Notes under the pieces: model-generated
Told to the model about the DNA's origin: nothing
What the model saw: only the letters and a program-made list of their open reading frames with translations
The model's database searches: none
Translations under genes and position numbers: made by a program
IMG/VR virus record: IMGVR_UViG_3300034418_007243
Location: 1-64,000 of that record
Length of the DNA stretch: 64,000 nucleotides
Origin: a virus
Strand: one strand, 5' to 3'
In this document: positions 12,722-22,760 of the stretch, in pieces
How the letters are laid out: every line of letters starts with the position of its first letter
How positions within the stretch are numbered: position 1 is the first letter of the stretch

Positions 12722-13088
12722 ACATTTTTTACAACCAACAAGTGAAAAACTAAATATGAATCTATCTATGATAGAGGACGTTATTAATTTTTACTATGTT
12801 GAATTAAGAAAAGCACTCTCTAATTTAGAGTTTTATAATATACAAGTTGAAAATTTAGGATCTTTTCAAATAAAAAAGAAAGAGTTACCAAAGCTTGTTA
12901 TGAAATATACTAATCACTTAAATGTTATTCAACCAGATACATTTAATCAGATGGTAATTAAAAAAGATATAGAAGAAAAATTAGAGAAAGTTTTAAATGT
13001 TCAATCATTACTTTATGAAGATATAAAACGTAAACAGGAATTTTATAAAAAAAAGATAGATGGATTTAAAAAAGATATGGAGCAATAA
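12702..13088 (+). CDS. HU/IHF-like DNA-binding protein
   Basis: The 128-residue protein contains INFYYVELRKALSNLE, then VENLGSFQIKKKELPKLVMK. This reproduces the HU/IHF pattern of a helix, the G-x-G/S-F strand and the start of the beta arm. A long charged C-terminal helix (EEKLEKVLNVQSLLYEDIKR) replaces the usual end of the family. Genes of this kind are described near the packaging genes of crAss-like phages, where DNA bending is assumed. It overlaps both neighbours (20 bases upstream, 29 downstream), so translation is coupled. Confidence 0.6.
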   Translation: MLPKNSKHFLQPTSEKLNMNLSMIEDVINFYYVELRKALSNLEFYNIQVENLGSFQIKKKELPKLVMKYTNHLNVIQPDTFNQMVIKKDIEEKLEKVLNVQSLLYEDIKRKQEFYKKKIDGFKKDMEQ

Positions 13089-13368
13089 AAAACAAATTCT
13101 TGAGGGTATTAAGAATAATTTGTTTAAAAAAGAACATATAGAAGAAGTAGCTAGAGAAAGACATTTAGTTTGCACTGTTTGCCCTAAGATAGATCTTACA
13201 GGAGAAAACTGTGAAGTTCCTGGTACAAATCCTTGTTGTGGAAGTTGCGGGTGTAGTTTAGCGTTTAAGCTAAGATCTTTATCTTCTTCTTGTCCTGAAG
13301 GTAAATGGGATGCTGTTGTAACAGAAGAAATAGAAGATCAAATCAATAATCAAATCAATAATATGTAA
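13060..13368 (+). CDS. Zinc-ribbon-like small protein
   Basis: The 102-residue product has a Lys-rich helical start and a cysteine cluster CTVCPK...GENCEVPGTNPCCGSCGCSL that could hold one or two zinc ions. A Ser-rich stretch with a further cysteine (SSSCPEGKWDAV) and an acidic Asn/Gln end follow. Similar short cysteine-cluster proteins precede TerL in other Bacteroidota phages as far as I remember. A role in packaging or DNA-end recognition is a guess. It overlaps the preceding gene by 29 bases. Confidence 0.6.
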   Translation: MDLKKIWSNKKQILEGIKNNLFKKEHIEEVARERHLVCTVCPKIDLTGENCEVPGTNPCCGSCGCSLAFKLRSLSSSCPEGKWDAVVTEEIEDQINNQINNM

Positions 13369-13369
13369 A

Positions 13370-14194
13370 ATGGAATTAATATTTAAAGCAGACAATCATA
13401 CTTATGAAAGTAAAAACAATCCTAATACCAAATGGTTAAGTACTACATCTTTAATATCTCTTTTTAAACCACATTTTGATGCAGATAGTATTGCATTGAA
13501 ATCTTCTAAAAATAAAAAATCTAAATGGTATGGGATGGATCCAGAAAAGATAAAAGAAATCTGGAAAAATGAATCTCATAGAGCAGTATCTTTGGGAAGT
13601 TGGTATCATGATCAAAGGGAAAAAGAACTCTTAATGTGTGAAACAATACAAAGAAGCGGTATTGATTTACCTATTATACATCCAATAGAGCAAGACGGTG
13701 TAAAACATTCACCTGCTCAAGTTCTAACTCCAGGTATATATCCAGAACATTTTGTTTATTTAAAATCAGCAAGAATTTGTGGTCAAGCAGATAGAGTTGA
13801 AGTTGTAGGAGATAAAGTAAATATCTATGATTATAAAACAAATAAAGAAATAAAAACTAAAGCTTATGTAAACTGGGAAGGTAAAATGTCTTGTTTAGAA
13901 GGCCCATTATCTCATGTAGGTGATTGTAATCTAAATCATTATGCTCTACAGTTAAGTATTTATATGTATATTATACTTAAGCACAATCATACTTTAAAAC
14001 CTGGTATAATGCAGATACATCATGTTTTATTTGAAGTAGAAGATACTGATGATAATGGTTATCCTTTAGTAGCAACAGATGCCGCAGGTGATCCTATTAT
14101 AAAAGAAGTTATTCCTTATGATTTGCCTTATATGAAAAAGGAAGTTAACGCTATTATAAAATATTTAAAACTACATCCAGAAGTTTATGATTAA
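13370..14194 (+). CDS. PD-(D/E)XK superfamily nuclease (Cas4/RecB-like)
   Basis: In the 274-residue product the core motif reads ARICGQADRVE, then VNIYDYKTNKEI: D and D-x-K replace the canonical D...ExK with YDYK. A later NHYALQLSIYMYI matches the RecB/Cas4 motif QLxxY. An early GSWYHDQRE supplies the conserved histidine region of this superfamily. Such nucleases act on DNA ends in recombination or packaging. A PD-(D/E)XK nuclease gene is known in crAss-like genomes. Only one cysteine-poor core is present, so an iron-sulfur cluster as in Cas4 is not supported. Confidence 0.75.
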   Translation: MELIFKADNHTYESKNNPNTKWLSTTSLISLFKPHFDADSIALKSSKNKKSKWYGMDPEKIKEIWKNESHRAVSLGSWYHDQREKELLMCETIQRSGIDLPIIHPIEQDGVKHSPAQVLTPGIYPEHFVYLKSARICGQADRVEVVGDKVNIYDYKTNKEIKTKAYVNWEGKMSCLEGPLSHVGDCNLNHYALQLSIYMYIILKHNHTLKPGIMQIHHVLFEVEDTDDNGYPLVATDAAGDPIIKEVIPYDLPYMKKEVNAIIKYLKLHPEVYD

Positions 14195-14699
14195 GTTATT
14201 AGATATAGAAAACAATGTAGTTAAGCCTACTGAGCATTGCCAAATGATTAAATGGTTAAGTGTTATTCAAGAAAAATATCCTGAGAACGCTTTAAAAATT
14301 TATGCTTATATATTTTACATGTGTTGTCCAAGTCAAGAGAATCCTTATTTTAATATGCAAATTGAATTAAGAGAAGATGTTATAATAGATGATTTAGGCA
14401 TTGATTTTAGTTTAGAAGAAGATGAAATAATAACAGCAGTAGAAAAAGCTACAAGCATGTATGAAACACCTACAGTAAGAGCATACAAAGGTATTACAAC
14501 TATGTTAGATAATTTAACAGAGTATATGAGTACTACAGCTGTTACAGCAGGTAGAGATGGTAATATAAATTCTCTGCTTAGAATAGCTAAAGAGTTTGAT
14601 GCTATACGTCAATCATATAAAGGCGTAGCAAAAGATTTAGAAGCAGAACAAGAATCTCATGTAAGAGGAGGTCAACAATTAGGTTATGATCAGATGTAA
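14187..14699 (+). CDS. Conserved protein next to TerL, possible small terminase
   Basis: This is a helical, acidic 170-residue product. The first part (KPTEHCQMIKWLSVIQEKYP and IYAYIFYMCCP) is hydrophobic-helical; the second (AVEKATSMYETPTVRAYKGI, then LRIAKEFDAIRQSYKG) contains long amphipathic helices that could oligomerise. It overlaps the nuclease gene by 8 bases and ends 5 bases before TerL. Position and size fit a TerS-like role, but no HTH is evident, so this remains a guess. Confidence 0.45.
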   Translation: MIKLLDIENNVVKPTEHCQMIKWLSVIQEKYPENALKIYAYIFYMCCPSQENPYFNMQIELREDVIIDDLGIDFSLEEDEIITAVEKATSMYETPTVRAYKGITTMLDNLTEYMSTTAVTAGRDGNINSLLRIAKEFDAIRQSYKGVAKDLEAEQESHVRGGQQLGYDQM

Positions 14700-14704
14700 A
14701 AACT

Positions 14705-16906
14705 ATGAGTGAAATCTATGAAGATATACCTGTTTATGAAAACAATGAATGGACAACAATAAGTTTTAATTCAAGAAGAGAGCTATATGAGTATGTGAAA
14801 TCTACTTTTAAAGAGCCTGGTAAATATGAGTTTGATGAAACAGCACAGTTATTTAATGAACAAGCAAGACTTTTCAGAAAACAAGGTGACGTATATTGTA
14901 TGGCTCCTTTTAGAAGTAAGGATTTTGTAAAATACTGGGATTTTGAAAAGCAAAAATCCAGGAAAGGTGTATTCTTTAAAAATAATAATAAGGTATGGTA
15001 CTTACCAAGAGACTATTATTTCTGGATTAACTTTCTTCCAATCTATGATAAAATGAAAAAGAAGTTTGATTTTCCATTAGTTTGGGATGTACAGCTTCAT
15101 ATCTCTCTTTATGAGTGTTTAGCAGAACTAGATTATAAGCATGCTTCTATTCTAAAGAAACGTCAGATAGCCTCTTCATATTTTCATATGGGTAAACTTA
15201 TAAATCAAATATGGTTTGAGGAAGGACCTATACTAAAGATAGGTGCTAGTTTAAAAGATTATATTAATGTAAATGGTAGTTGGAAATTCTTAGATGAATA
15301 CAGAGCTTTTTTAAATGGGAGTACTGCTTGGTATAGACCTATGAATCCTGGTAAAGTTCTTACTTGGCAACAAAAGATTGAGGTTACAAAAGGAGGTAAG
15401 AAAAAGGATGTAGGTTTAAAAGGTATGATGCAAGGTATGTCATTTGAACAGTCTGCTACAAAAGGTGTAGGTGGTCCTTGTACTTATTTTTTTTATGAAG
15501 AAGCGGGTATTGCCCCTAGTATGGATAAAACTTATGAGTATGTAAGACCTGCAATGCAAGCTGGAGAAATAACTACAGGTATGTTTATAGCAGCAGGATC
15601 TGTGGGTGACTTAAAAGATTGTGGGCCACTAAAAGATTTTACATTATACCCTAAACAAAATAATATATATGCTGTAGAAACAGATCTTATAGATGAAACA
15701 GGCATGAGAGGAGAATCAGGCTTATTTATTCCTGAACAATGGGGTATGCCGCCACATATTGATAAATATGGTAATTCTTTAGTTGAACAAGCTTTAGAAG
15801 CAATAGACGGCATGTTTAAAAAATGGAAAAAAGAATTAAGACCTAATTTATATCAGTTAAGAATATCTCAGCATCCTAGAAACATTAAAGAAGCTTTTGA
15901 TTTTAGAGAAGAGTCTGTATTTCCATTAAATTTGGTTGCAGACCAAGAAAGAGAAATAAATGAAGGAGCTTACCCTTATGAAACAGTAGATATACAGGAA
16001 AAACCTGACGGTTCTTTAAGAGTTAAAAAAATATCTAAAGCTCCAATTACTGATTTTCCTGTTAAAACAAATGCAGAAGATAAAACAGGAGCTATTGTAG
16101 TTTGGGAAAGGCCTGATAAAGATCCTGAGTTTGGAACTTATTATGCTTCTATTGACCCTGTTTCAGAAGGTAAAACAACTACGTCAGATTCATTATGTTC
16201 TATTTATGTTTATAAAACTGCTGTAAATGTTACACGGCATACAGAAGATAGAATAGAAAACTTTGTAGAAGGAGATAAAATAGTAGCTGCTTGGTGTGGA
16301 CGTTTTGATGATATTAATGAAACGCATAAAAGACTCAGACTTATAATAGAATGGTATAATGCATGGACTCTTGTAGAAAATAACATATCTCTTTTTATTC
16401 TTTATATGATAAAGGAAAGAAAACAAAATTATTTGGTTCCAAAAAATCAAATGCTTTTCTTAAAAGAAGCTCAAGCAAACAAAACTGTTTATCAAGATTA
16501 CGGTTGGAAAAATGCAGGGACTTTATTTAAAAATCATCTTTTAAGTCATTTAATTGAATGGCTAAAAGAAACTATAGATGAAGAAATAGATGATGAAGGA
16601 ACTATTATAAAAAAGCATTATGGTATACGAAGATTACCAGATCTTATGGCTTTAAAAGAAATGCAGGCTTACAGACCAGGTGTAAACGTTGACCGTATTG
16701 TATCTCTAGCAGCTCTTATAGCTTTTGTTAAAATACAAGATTCTAACAGAAAGACTAAAGTTAGGATTGAAAATGAGATTCCAAATAAATTGGAAAATTC
16801 ACAAAATTTGTATAAATTAAAGAGTACCCCTTTTAGAAATTTAGGTAGAAAAAAGTCTAACTTAAACTTCAAAAAAAAGAGGTCCCCTTATAAAAGACTA
16901 CGTTAA
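14705..16906 (+). CDS. terL: Terminase large subunit (TerL)
   Basis: A 733-residue packaging motor. The ATPase half carries a deviant Walker A region at about 151-165 (LKKRQIASSYFHMGK, no canonical GKT/S) and a Walker B CTYFFYEEAG ending in E265/E266. A GSVGDL coupling-type segment lies near 302. The nuclease half has YYASIDP (D484), then a central acidic region, and RLPDLMALKE...VDRIVSLAALIAF at the end, giving the RNase-H-like acidic triad. The N-terminal pattern W-Y-L-P-R-D-Y-Y-F and FPLVWDVQLH is typical of Bacteroidota phage terminases. A Lys/Arg tail ends the protein. It overlaps the portal start by one base. Confidence 0.9.
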   Translation: MSEIYEDIPVYENNEWTTISFNSRRELYEYVKSTFKEPGKYEFDETAQLFNEQARLFRKQGDVYCMAPFRSKDFVKYWDFEKQKSRKGVFFKNNNKVWYLPRDYYFWINFLPIYDKMKKKFDFPLVWDVQLHISLYECLAELDYKHASILKKRQIASSYFHMGKLINQIWFEEGPILKIGASLKDYINVNGSWKFLDEYRAFLNGSTAWYRPMNPGKVLTWQQKIEVTKGGKKKDVGLKGMMQGMSFEQSATKGVGGPCTYFFYEEAGIAPSMDKTYEYVRPAMQAGEITTGMFIAAGSVGDLKDCGPLKDFTLYPKQNNIYAVETDLIDETGMRGESGLFIPEQWGMPPHIDKYGNSLVEQALEAIDGMFKKWKKELRPNLYQLRISQHPRNIKEAFDFREESVFPLNLVADQEREINEGAYPYETVDIQEKPDGSLRVKKISKAPITDFPVKTNAEDKTGAIVVWERPDKDPEFGTYYASIDPVSEGKTTTSDSLCSIYVYKTAVNVTRHTEDRIENFVEGDKIVAAWCGRFDDINETHKRLRLIIEWYNAWTLVENNISLFILYMIKERKQNYLVPKNQMLFLKEAQANKTVYQDYGWKNAGTLFKNHLLSHLIEWLKETIDEEIDDEGTIIKKHYGIRRLPDLMALKEMQAYRPGVNVDRIVSLAALIAFVKIQDSNRKTKVRIENEIPNKLENSQNLYKLKSTPFRNLGRKKSNLNFKKKRSPYKRLR

Positions 16907-19674
16907 TGAAAATATATAACGCTCTTGATTTAAAGAAAGGAAAAAAAGCTGAAACTAAAAGGTTGTGGGCAGTGTCACAACCTTTACAGTTTATTCCTAA
17001 AAAAGAAAAAGACACAGACTGGTGTGCATGGAACATGGACTGGTTAGAGTGGAATGGTATTAAACAGATTAGAAGAAATGCTAGAAGACTCATGAAAAAC
17101 TATAAGTTAGCAAAAGGTCTTATAGATAAAACAGATTATATTGTAGAAGAAGATAATGAAATGCTAGAGATTGTTGATCAATTAGCTATTGATGATGAAG
17201 CTCCAGCATTAGATTTAAAGTTCTATCCAATTATACCTAATGTAATAAATACATTAGTTGCTGAATTTGCAAAAAGAAATAGTAGAGTATCTTTTAGAGC
17301 TGTTGATGAGTTTACTCATAATGAAATAATGGAAGCTAAAAGAGCAGAAATAGAAAGTGCTCTAGTAAAACAAGCTGAGCTAAAGTTATTAAGCAAAATG
17401 ATAGAGCAAGGAATGGATCCTCAAGATCCTGAAGTTGCTAAAATGATGCAAGAACAACTTAGTTTAGATAATATAAAAACACTACCTGAGATTAATGAAT
17501 TCTTTTCTAAAGACTATGAAGTTATAGCTGAAAAATGGGCTTCTAAACAGATGATCATTGATGAGCAAAGATTTAGAATGGATGAGTTAGAAGAAATGGC
17601 TTTTAGAGATTCTCTTATTACTGATAGAGAATTTTGGCATTTTAAGATGTTAGAAGATGATTACATACCTGAAGTTTGGAATCCAGTACTAACATTCTAT
17701 AATAAATCACCTAACTGCAGATATATATCTGATGGTAATTGGGTTGGAAAACTTGATATGATGACTGTCCCTGATGTAATAGATCATTATGGATGGTTAA
17801 TGAATGAAGAACAGTTAGCTTCATTACAACAATATTATCCTATTAGTGCTGCGGGTTATCCTATTACAGGTTATCAAAATGATGGTACATATTATGATGC
17901 TACTAAATCTTATGATTGGAATGTAGGCTCTCCATCACTAAATTATAGACAATTAACGTCTATGAGAGATAACTTTATTAATAATGGTTCTGATATAGTA
18001 AGTTGGGTTCTTGGAGAGAGTGAAGATTATGGAACTGAGTGGGTTACCAACATGATGCGTGTAACCACAGCTTATTGGAAATCACAACGTAAAGTAGGAC
18101 ACCTTACTAAAATAGATGAGACAGGTGCTGTAACTACAGATATTGTAAGTGAGGAATATACTATAACAGACAAACCCATCTATAATAATGAACTTATAAA
18201 GAATAAAAATACTTCTACGCTTGTTTTTGGTGAGCATATAGAGTGGATTTGGATAAATCAAGTTTGGGGCGGTGTAAAAATAGGCCCTAATGCACCTACA
18301 TTTTTAGGAGCAGAAACAAACGGAATAAATCCTATATACTTAGGTATTAATCAAAATCATATAGCGCCATTAAAATATCAATTTAAAGGAGAAAATACTT
18401 TATATGGTTGTAAGCTTCCTGTAGAAGGTAAGATTTTTTCAGACAGAAATACTAGGTCTACATCATTAGTGGATATGATGAAGCCTTTTCAGATTGGTTA
18501 TAACATTGTAAATAATCAGATAGCAGATATACTTGTTGATGAAATAGGTACAGTAGTTATGATAGATCAAAATACTTTACCAAAACATTCTTTAGGAGAA
18601 GATTGGGGTAAAGGTAATTTAGCTAAAGCATACGTAGCTATGAAAGACTTTAGTATGCTTCCGCTAGATACGTCTATTACTAATACAGAAAATGCACTAA
18701 ATTTCCAGCATTTTCAACAACTTGATTTATCTCAGACAGGTAGATTAATGTCTAGAATTCAGTTAGCTCAATTTTTTAAACAACAAGCTTTTGAAGTTGT
18801 AGGTGTTAATCCACAAAGACTTGGACAACAAATAGGTCAAACAGAAACTGCTACTGGTATTGAACAAGCTGTATCTGGATCTTATGCGCAAACAGAAATG
18901 TATTTTATAGAGCATTCAGACTATTTAATGCCTAGAGTTCATGAAATGCGTACAGATTTAGCTCAATTTTATCATTCAACAAAACCTTCTGTTAGATTAC
19001 AGCACATGACTAGCAATGATGAAAGAGTAAATTTTGAAATTAATGGTACAGATCTTTTACTAAGAGATATAAATGTTTATTGCTCAACAAAAGCTAATCA
19101 TAGAAAAATACTTGAGCAAATGAAACAATTAGCTGCTAGCAATAATACTACAGGAGCTAGTATATATGATTTAGGAGAAATAATTCAGTCTGACTCAATG
19201 GCTACCTTAACTACAGCTTTAAAACGTATTGAAGATAAAGGTATGCAAAAAGCTCAAGAGCAAAGACAGCATGAACAACAAATGATGGAAATGCAAGCTC
19301 AACAAGCTGAAAAACAAAAAGCTATGGAGCTTGACTTTAAAGAAAGAGAAGCTGAAAAAGAACGCAGAAAAGATATTCTTGTTGCTGAAATTAGAGCTTC
19401 TGGTTATGGAGCAATGCAAGATTTAAATCAAAATCAACAATCTGATTTTATAGATAATATTGAAAAGCTTAAAAAGACTGAGCAATATCAAGAAACTATA
19501 AACTTGCAAAGAGAAAAAGCAAGTGATAGACGCAATGAGCAATATGAAAAACTCAACCTCAAAAGAGAAGAACTTGCTTTAAAAAGAGATATGAAAAATA
19601 AAGATCTTGAGATTGCTAGGGAAAATAAAAATCAGTATGATATCCCAAAAAAGAAGAAAAATAAAGAAGACTAA
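16906..19674 (+). CDS. Portal protein
   Basis: At 922 residues it is large, as are crAss-like portals. It follows TerL with a TAATG overlap. The central part holds DYIPEVWNPVLTFYNKSPNC, SDGNWVGKLDMM and GCKLPVEGKIFSDRNTRSTS, then a stretch in which MLPLDTSITNTENALN and RIQLAQFFKQQAFEVVGVNP lead to the TATGIEQAV motif common at the portal stem and wing. The C-terminal 150 residues form a long Gln/Glu/Lys coiled coil with QQMMEMQAQQAEKQKAMEL. Twelve copies would form the DNA entry ring at the capsid vertex. Confidence 0.85.
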   Translation: MKIYNALDLKKGKKAETKRLWAVSQPLQFIPKKEKDTDWCAWNMDWLEWNGIKQIRRNARRLMKNYKLAKGLIDKTDYIVEEDNEMLEIVDQLAIDDEAPALDLKFYPIIPNVINTLVAEFAKRNSRVSFRAVDEFTHNEIMEAKRAEIESALVKQAELKLLSKMIEQGMDPQDPEVAKMMQEQLSLDNIKTLPEINEFFSKDYEVIAEKWASKQMIIDEQRFRMDELEEMAFRDSLITDREFWHFKMLEDDYIPEVWNPVLTFYNKSPNCRYISDGNWVGKLDMMTVPDVIDHYGWLMNEEQLASLQQYYPISAAGYPITGYQNDGTYYDATKSYDWNVGSPSLNYRQLTSMRDNFINNGSDIVSWVLGESEDYGTEWVTNMMRVTTAYWKSQRKVGHLTKIDETGAVTTDIVSEEYTITDKPIYNNELIKNKNTSTLVFGEHIEWIWINQVWGGVKIGPNAPTFLGAETNGINPIYLGINQNHIAPLKYQFKGENTLYGCKLPVEGKIFSDRNTRSTSLVDMMKPFQIGYNIVNNQIADILVDEIGTVVMIDQNTLPKHSLGEDWGKGNLAKAYVAMKDFSMLPLDTSITNTENALNFQHFQQLDLSQTGRLMSRIQLAQFFKQQAFEVVGVNPQRLGQQIGQTETATGIEQAVSGSYAQTEMYFIEHSDYLMPRVHEMRTDLAQFYHSTKPSVRLQHMTSNDERVNFEINGTDLLLRDINVYCSTKANHRKILEQMKQLAASNNTTGASIYDLGEIIQSDSMATLTTALKRIEDKGMQKAQEQRQHEQQMMEMQAQQAEKQKAMELDFKEREAEKERRKDILVAEIRASGYGAMQDLNQNQQSDFIDNIEKLKKTEQYQETINLQREKASDRRNEQYEKLNLKREELALKRDMKNKDLEIARENKNQYDIPKKKKNKED

Positions 19675-19759
19675 AAATATTGTAGCTATATAGTGGCAAA
19701 ATATTTTTTTTTACGTGAAGTTTTTTAAAACTTATTATATTTATTTTTCTTAGAATTGT

Positions 19760-19768
19760 GTATATTAT
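19760..19768 (+). promoter_or_regulatory. Candidate right-arm promoter element GTATATTAT
   Basis: AATTGTGTATATTATTTATA lies 51 bases before the scaffold ATG in a 145-base gap. The same 9-base core occurs in intergenic DNA at 25172-25180, 35773-35781 and 49061-49069, and as a variant at 7168-7176. Confidence 0.4.
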
Positions 19769-19819
19769 TTATAGACAATATATATGTCAGTTATATAAAA
19801 CCAACAAAAATTTTTGATT

Positions 19820-21067
19820 ATGAGTGAAACACAAGAAACAACTAGTGTAAGTAAAGTAGACATTGACCTGGATGATATCTTAGGTACAGGTAATGATTCT
19901 ATTATGCTAGCTGATGAAAACACACAAGTAAAAGAAAAAACAGAGGATAAGAAAACACTTTTTGCTCCTATAGAGCAAGACATGTCTTTTTTAAACCTTG
20001 ACAAAGAAGAAGTTGTAAAAGAATCTGAAGATATTTCTAAACAAGAGGCTTATACTCAAGAAGAAATTGATACTACTCTAAAACAACCAGAAGAAATTGA
20101 AGTAGAAGAACCTGTAAATAAAGGTGGTAGACCAACAGCTATGGTATCTGCTACTAAAAATTTAATTGATAAAGGTTTGCTGCTTCCTTTTGATGATGAC
20201 AAAAAAATTGAAGAGTACACTACTGAAGATTTTGAAGAGCTTATTGCAGCTAACTTAGAACAAGTACAGAATAATCTTCAAACCGTAATGCCTCAAGAAT
20301 TTTTTGGTAATATGCCTGAAGAAATGCAACAGGCTTATCAATATATTGCCAATGGTGGTACAGATCTTAAAGCTTTATTTGGTGCGTTAGCTTCTTCTAA
20401 TGAAATGAAAGAACTTGATGTATCTAAAGAAGAACATCAAAAATATGCTATTAGAGCTTATTTATCTGCTACTAACTATGGTACTCCTGAAGAAATTGAA
20501 GATGAGATATATTCATTAGAAGATAGAGGAGAACTAGAAAAGAAAGCAAGACAGTTTAAGCCTAAGTTAGATGCTATGCAACAGCAGATTGTTAATCAAA
20601 AGCTAGCAGAACAAGAAAGACAAGCTGCTCTTAGAGCAGAACAGTCTCAAAAATATATAGAAAGTGTTTATCATGCATTAGAACCAGGAACATTAGGAGA
20701 TCTTAAAATAGATAACAGAGTTCAAAACATGTTGTATTCTGGATTAGTTCAATCTAATTATCCTTCTATTAATGGTAAGCAAACAAATTTACTTGGTCAT
20801 TTATTAGAAAAATACCAATGGGTAGAGCCTAATCACGGTCTTATAGCTGAAGCTTTGTGGCTTTTAGCAGATCCTCAAGGTTATAAATCTCAAGTAAAAG
20901 GTGTTGGTTCACAAGAAGAACAAGCTAAAGTTGTAAGAAGTTTGAAAACAGAGCAGTCAACAAGAACTACTACAAATCAAACAACTTCTGCGCAACCTGA
21001 TGCTAAAAGAACACCGCCAAAAAGAAATACAATTAACAGACCAAAAAGAAACTTTTTTGGCAGGTAA
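19820..21067 (+). CDS. Probable scaffold / prohead core protein
   Basis: The 416-residue protein is strongly acidic at the N-terminus (SKVDIDLDDILGTGNDSIML) and largely helical. It has a Gln-rich coiled coil near residue 250 (AMQQQIVNQKLAEQERQAAL) and a low-complexity, basic C-terminus (KRTPPKRNTINRPKRN). Position between portal and capsid genes, composition and the basic capsid-binding-like tail are typical of scaffolding proteins. A TTG codon six bases upstream could start the same frame, but the ATG at 19820 is preferred. Confidence 0.6.
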   Translation: MSETQETTSVSKVDIDLDDILGTGNDSIMLADENTQVKEKTEDKKTLFAPIEQDMSFLNLDKEEVVKESEDISKQEAYTQEEIDTTLKQPEEIEVEEPVNKGGRPTAMVSATKNLIDKGLLLPFDDDKKIEEYTTEDFEELIAANLEQVQNNLQTVMPQEFFGNMPEEMQQAYQYIANGGTDLKALFGALASSNEMKELDVSKEEHQKYAIRAYLSATNYGTPEEIEDEIYSLEDRGELEKKARQFKPKLDAMQQQIVNQKLAEQERQAALRAEQSQKYIESVYHALEPGTLGDLKIDNRVQNMLYSGLVQSNYPSINGKQTNLLGHLLEKYQWVEPNHGLIAEALWLLADPQGYKSQVKGVGSQEEQAKVVRSLKTEQSTRTTTNQTTSAQPDAKRTPPKRNTINRPKRNFFGR

Positions 21068-21112
21068 TTAAAGATTAAACAATAATTAGTAATTTTTTTA
21101 AAAACTCAACAA

Positions 21113-22744
21113 ATGGCAACACCAAGTTTTAACAATGGACTCTTTTTAAGGGATACTTCTTATCAAGCAAGTTCACATGTAGACAGTTACCACTTAGCTA
21201 ACATGTTGAGAGATGCAGAACCTACTGATATGGGGCCAGTTGATATCTGGGCAATGACTCAAAAAGTAGAAATGCCTCTTTATCAAATGTCTAGCTTTGG
21301 TGGGAAAAATGTAATTGAAGTTGACAACATTCGTGGTGAATGGAAATGGCAAACACCTATTTCTCAAGATCTACCTTATGTTGTTGATGACGTTGAACCT
21401 CTTAATGAAAACAAAGGGGTGGATGGGCAACTATTCAAGATTAAGTTAAACACTAGAGAATTTGGTCATGGTGATATCATCACTTATGATAAATACAATG
21501 GTGTGGAACTTTTAATCTCTTCAGAAGAAGATATTCTTCCTCTAGGAGACGGTTTCTTGTATACTGTTCAGGTTGTAAACAATGACAATTACAAGTATCT
21601 AGAAAATCAATTCTTAACTCCAGGAACTAAATATTTCCGTAAAGGTTCTGCAAGAGGTGAGTATGGTGAAAGATTCTCTGACATCCAAACTAAATCTGGT
21701 TTTAGAGAATTCTATAACTATGTGGGTGGAGCTGAAGCTCACGTACACTACTCTATCTCTTCAAGAGCAGATATGGCTATCAAAGGTGGTCTTAATGCTG
21801 ATGGTACAGTTCCTGTAACAGAAATTTGGAGAAACTTTGATAAAAGCGTTGATCCTTCTATTTCTACTATTGAAGATCTAGTAAGCAAAATGGGTAAAGA
21901 CTATGTAAAAAGAGCTGTTGCAAACGGTGATCTTTCTAGATCTTTCCTTACTTCTTTAGAAGCTGCTCACTTAACTAAAATTGCTACGGATATTGAAACT
22001 TACCTAATGTGGGGACACGGTGGTAGAATTAAGCAAGATGGTCCAGATGATGTTAGATTGTCTGTGGGTCTTTGGAAGCAGCTTGATAACTCTTTCAAAA
22101 GAGTATATAACAAGTCTAGCTTTGATCTTGAATTATTCCGTGCAGAACTTTATAACTTCTATGCAGGTAAAGTTGACTTTACTGGTCCAGATCCAAAAAG
22201 AACAATTATTGTTCAAACAGGTATGGGAGGTATGAGAATGGTTAATGAAGCTATTGCAAGAGAAGCTGGTTCTACTTCGCTATTTACAATTGAAGGTTCT
22301 GAAAAATATGGAGTAGGAGCTGTAACTAGAAAAGGTATGAATCTAGGCTTTGGATTTGCATTCACTAGTTATGTGATTCCATTCCTTGCAAATGTTCAAT
22401 TTGTAATTAACCCTGCATTTGATAACGTTCATACTAATGACATTGAGAATCCAATTATTGATGGGCATCCTCTAAGTTCTTATAGCTTTATTATTTTTGA
22501 TGTTACTGATAACACAAATGATAATATTTACCTATTAAAACTTTCTTGGGATAACCAATTGAAATGGTGGTATCAAAATGGAACAATGGATTATATGGGT
22601 AGAACTCAAGGATTCCAATCTTCAGGCCAGTTTAATGGATATAGAGTTTATATGACTCAATGTATGCCAGCAATCTGGGTAAAAGATCCTACCAAGGTTC
22701 TTAAGATTGTGATGAGAAACCCAATTACAGGAGGGTCCTTCTAA
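21113..22744 (+). CDS. Major capsid protein
   Basis: This 543-residue protein directly follows the scaffold gene and is closed by its own terminator, as expected for a very abundant product. Its composition (even beta/alpha content, no low complexity) and length fit the HK97-fold capsid proteins of large podoviruses. Blocks include PVDIWAMTQKVEMPLYQM, GEWKWQTPISQDLPYVVDD and DRTIIVQTGMGG-like KRTIIVQTGMGGMRMVNEA. The start MATPSFNNGLFLRD follows an AT-rich leader. The call rests mainly on position and size. Confidence 0.75.
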   Translation: MATPSFNNGLFLRDTSYQASSHVDSYHLANMLRDAEPTDMGPVDIWAMTQKVEMPLYQMSSFGGKNVIEVDNIRGEWKWQTPISQDLPYVVDDVEPLNENKGVDGQLFKIKLNTREFGHGDIITYDKYNGVELLISSEEDILPLGDGFLYTVQVVNNDNYKYLENQFLTPGTKYFRKGSARGEYGERFSDIQTKSGFREFYNYVGGAEAHVHYSISSRADMAIKGGLNADGTVPVTEIWRNFDKSVDPSISTIEDLVSKMGKDYVKRAVANGDLSRSFLTSLEAAHLTKIATDIETYLMWGHGGRIKQDGPDDVRLSVGLWKQLDNSFKRVYNKSSFDLELFRAELYNFYAGKVDFTGPDPKRTIIVQTGMGGMRMVNEAIAREAGSTSLFTIEGSEKYGVGAVTRKGMNLGFGFAFTSYVIPFLANVQFVINPAFDNVHTNDIENPIIDGHPLSSYSFIIFDVTDNTNDNIYLLKLSWDNQLKWWYQNGTMDYMGRTQGFQSSGQFNGYRVYMTQCMPAIWVKDPTKVLKIVMRNPITGGSF

Positions 22745-22760
22745 CACGTACTCATACTAT

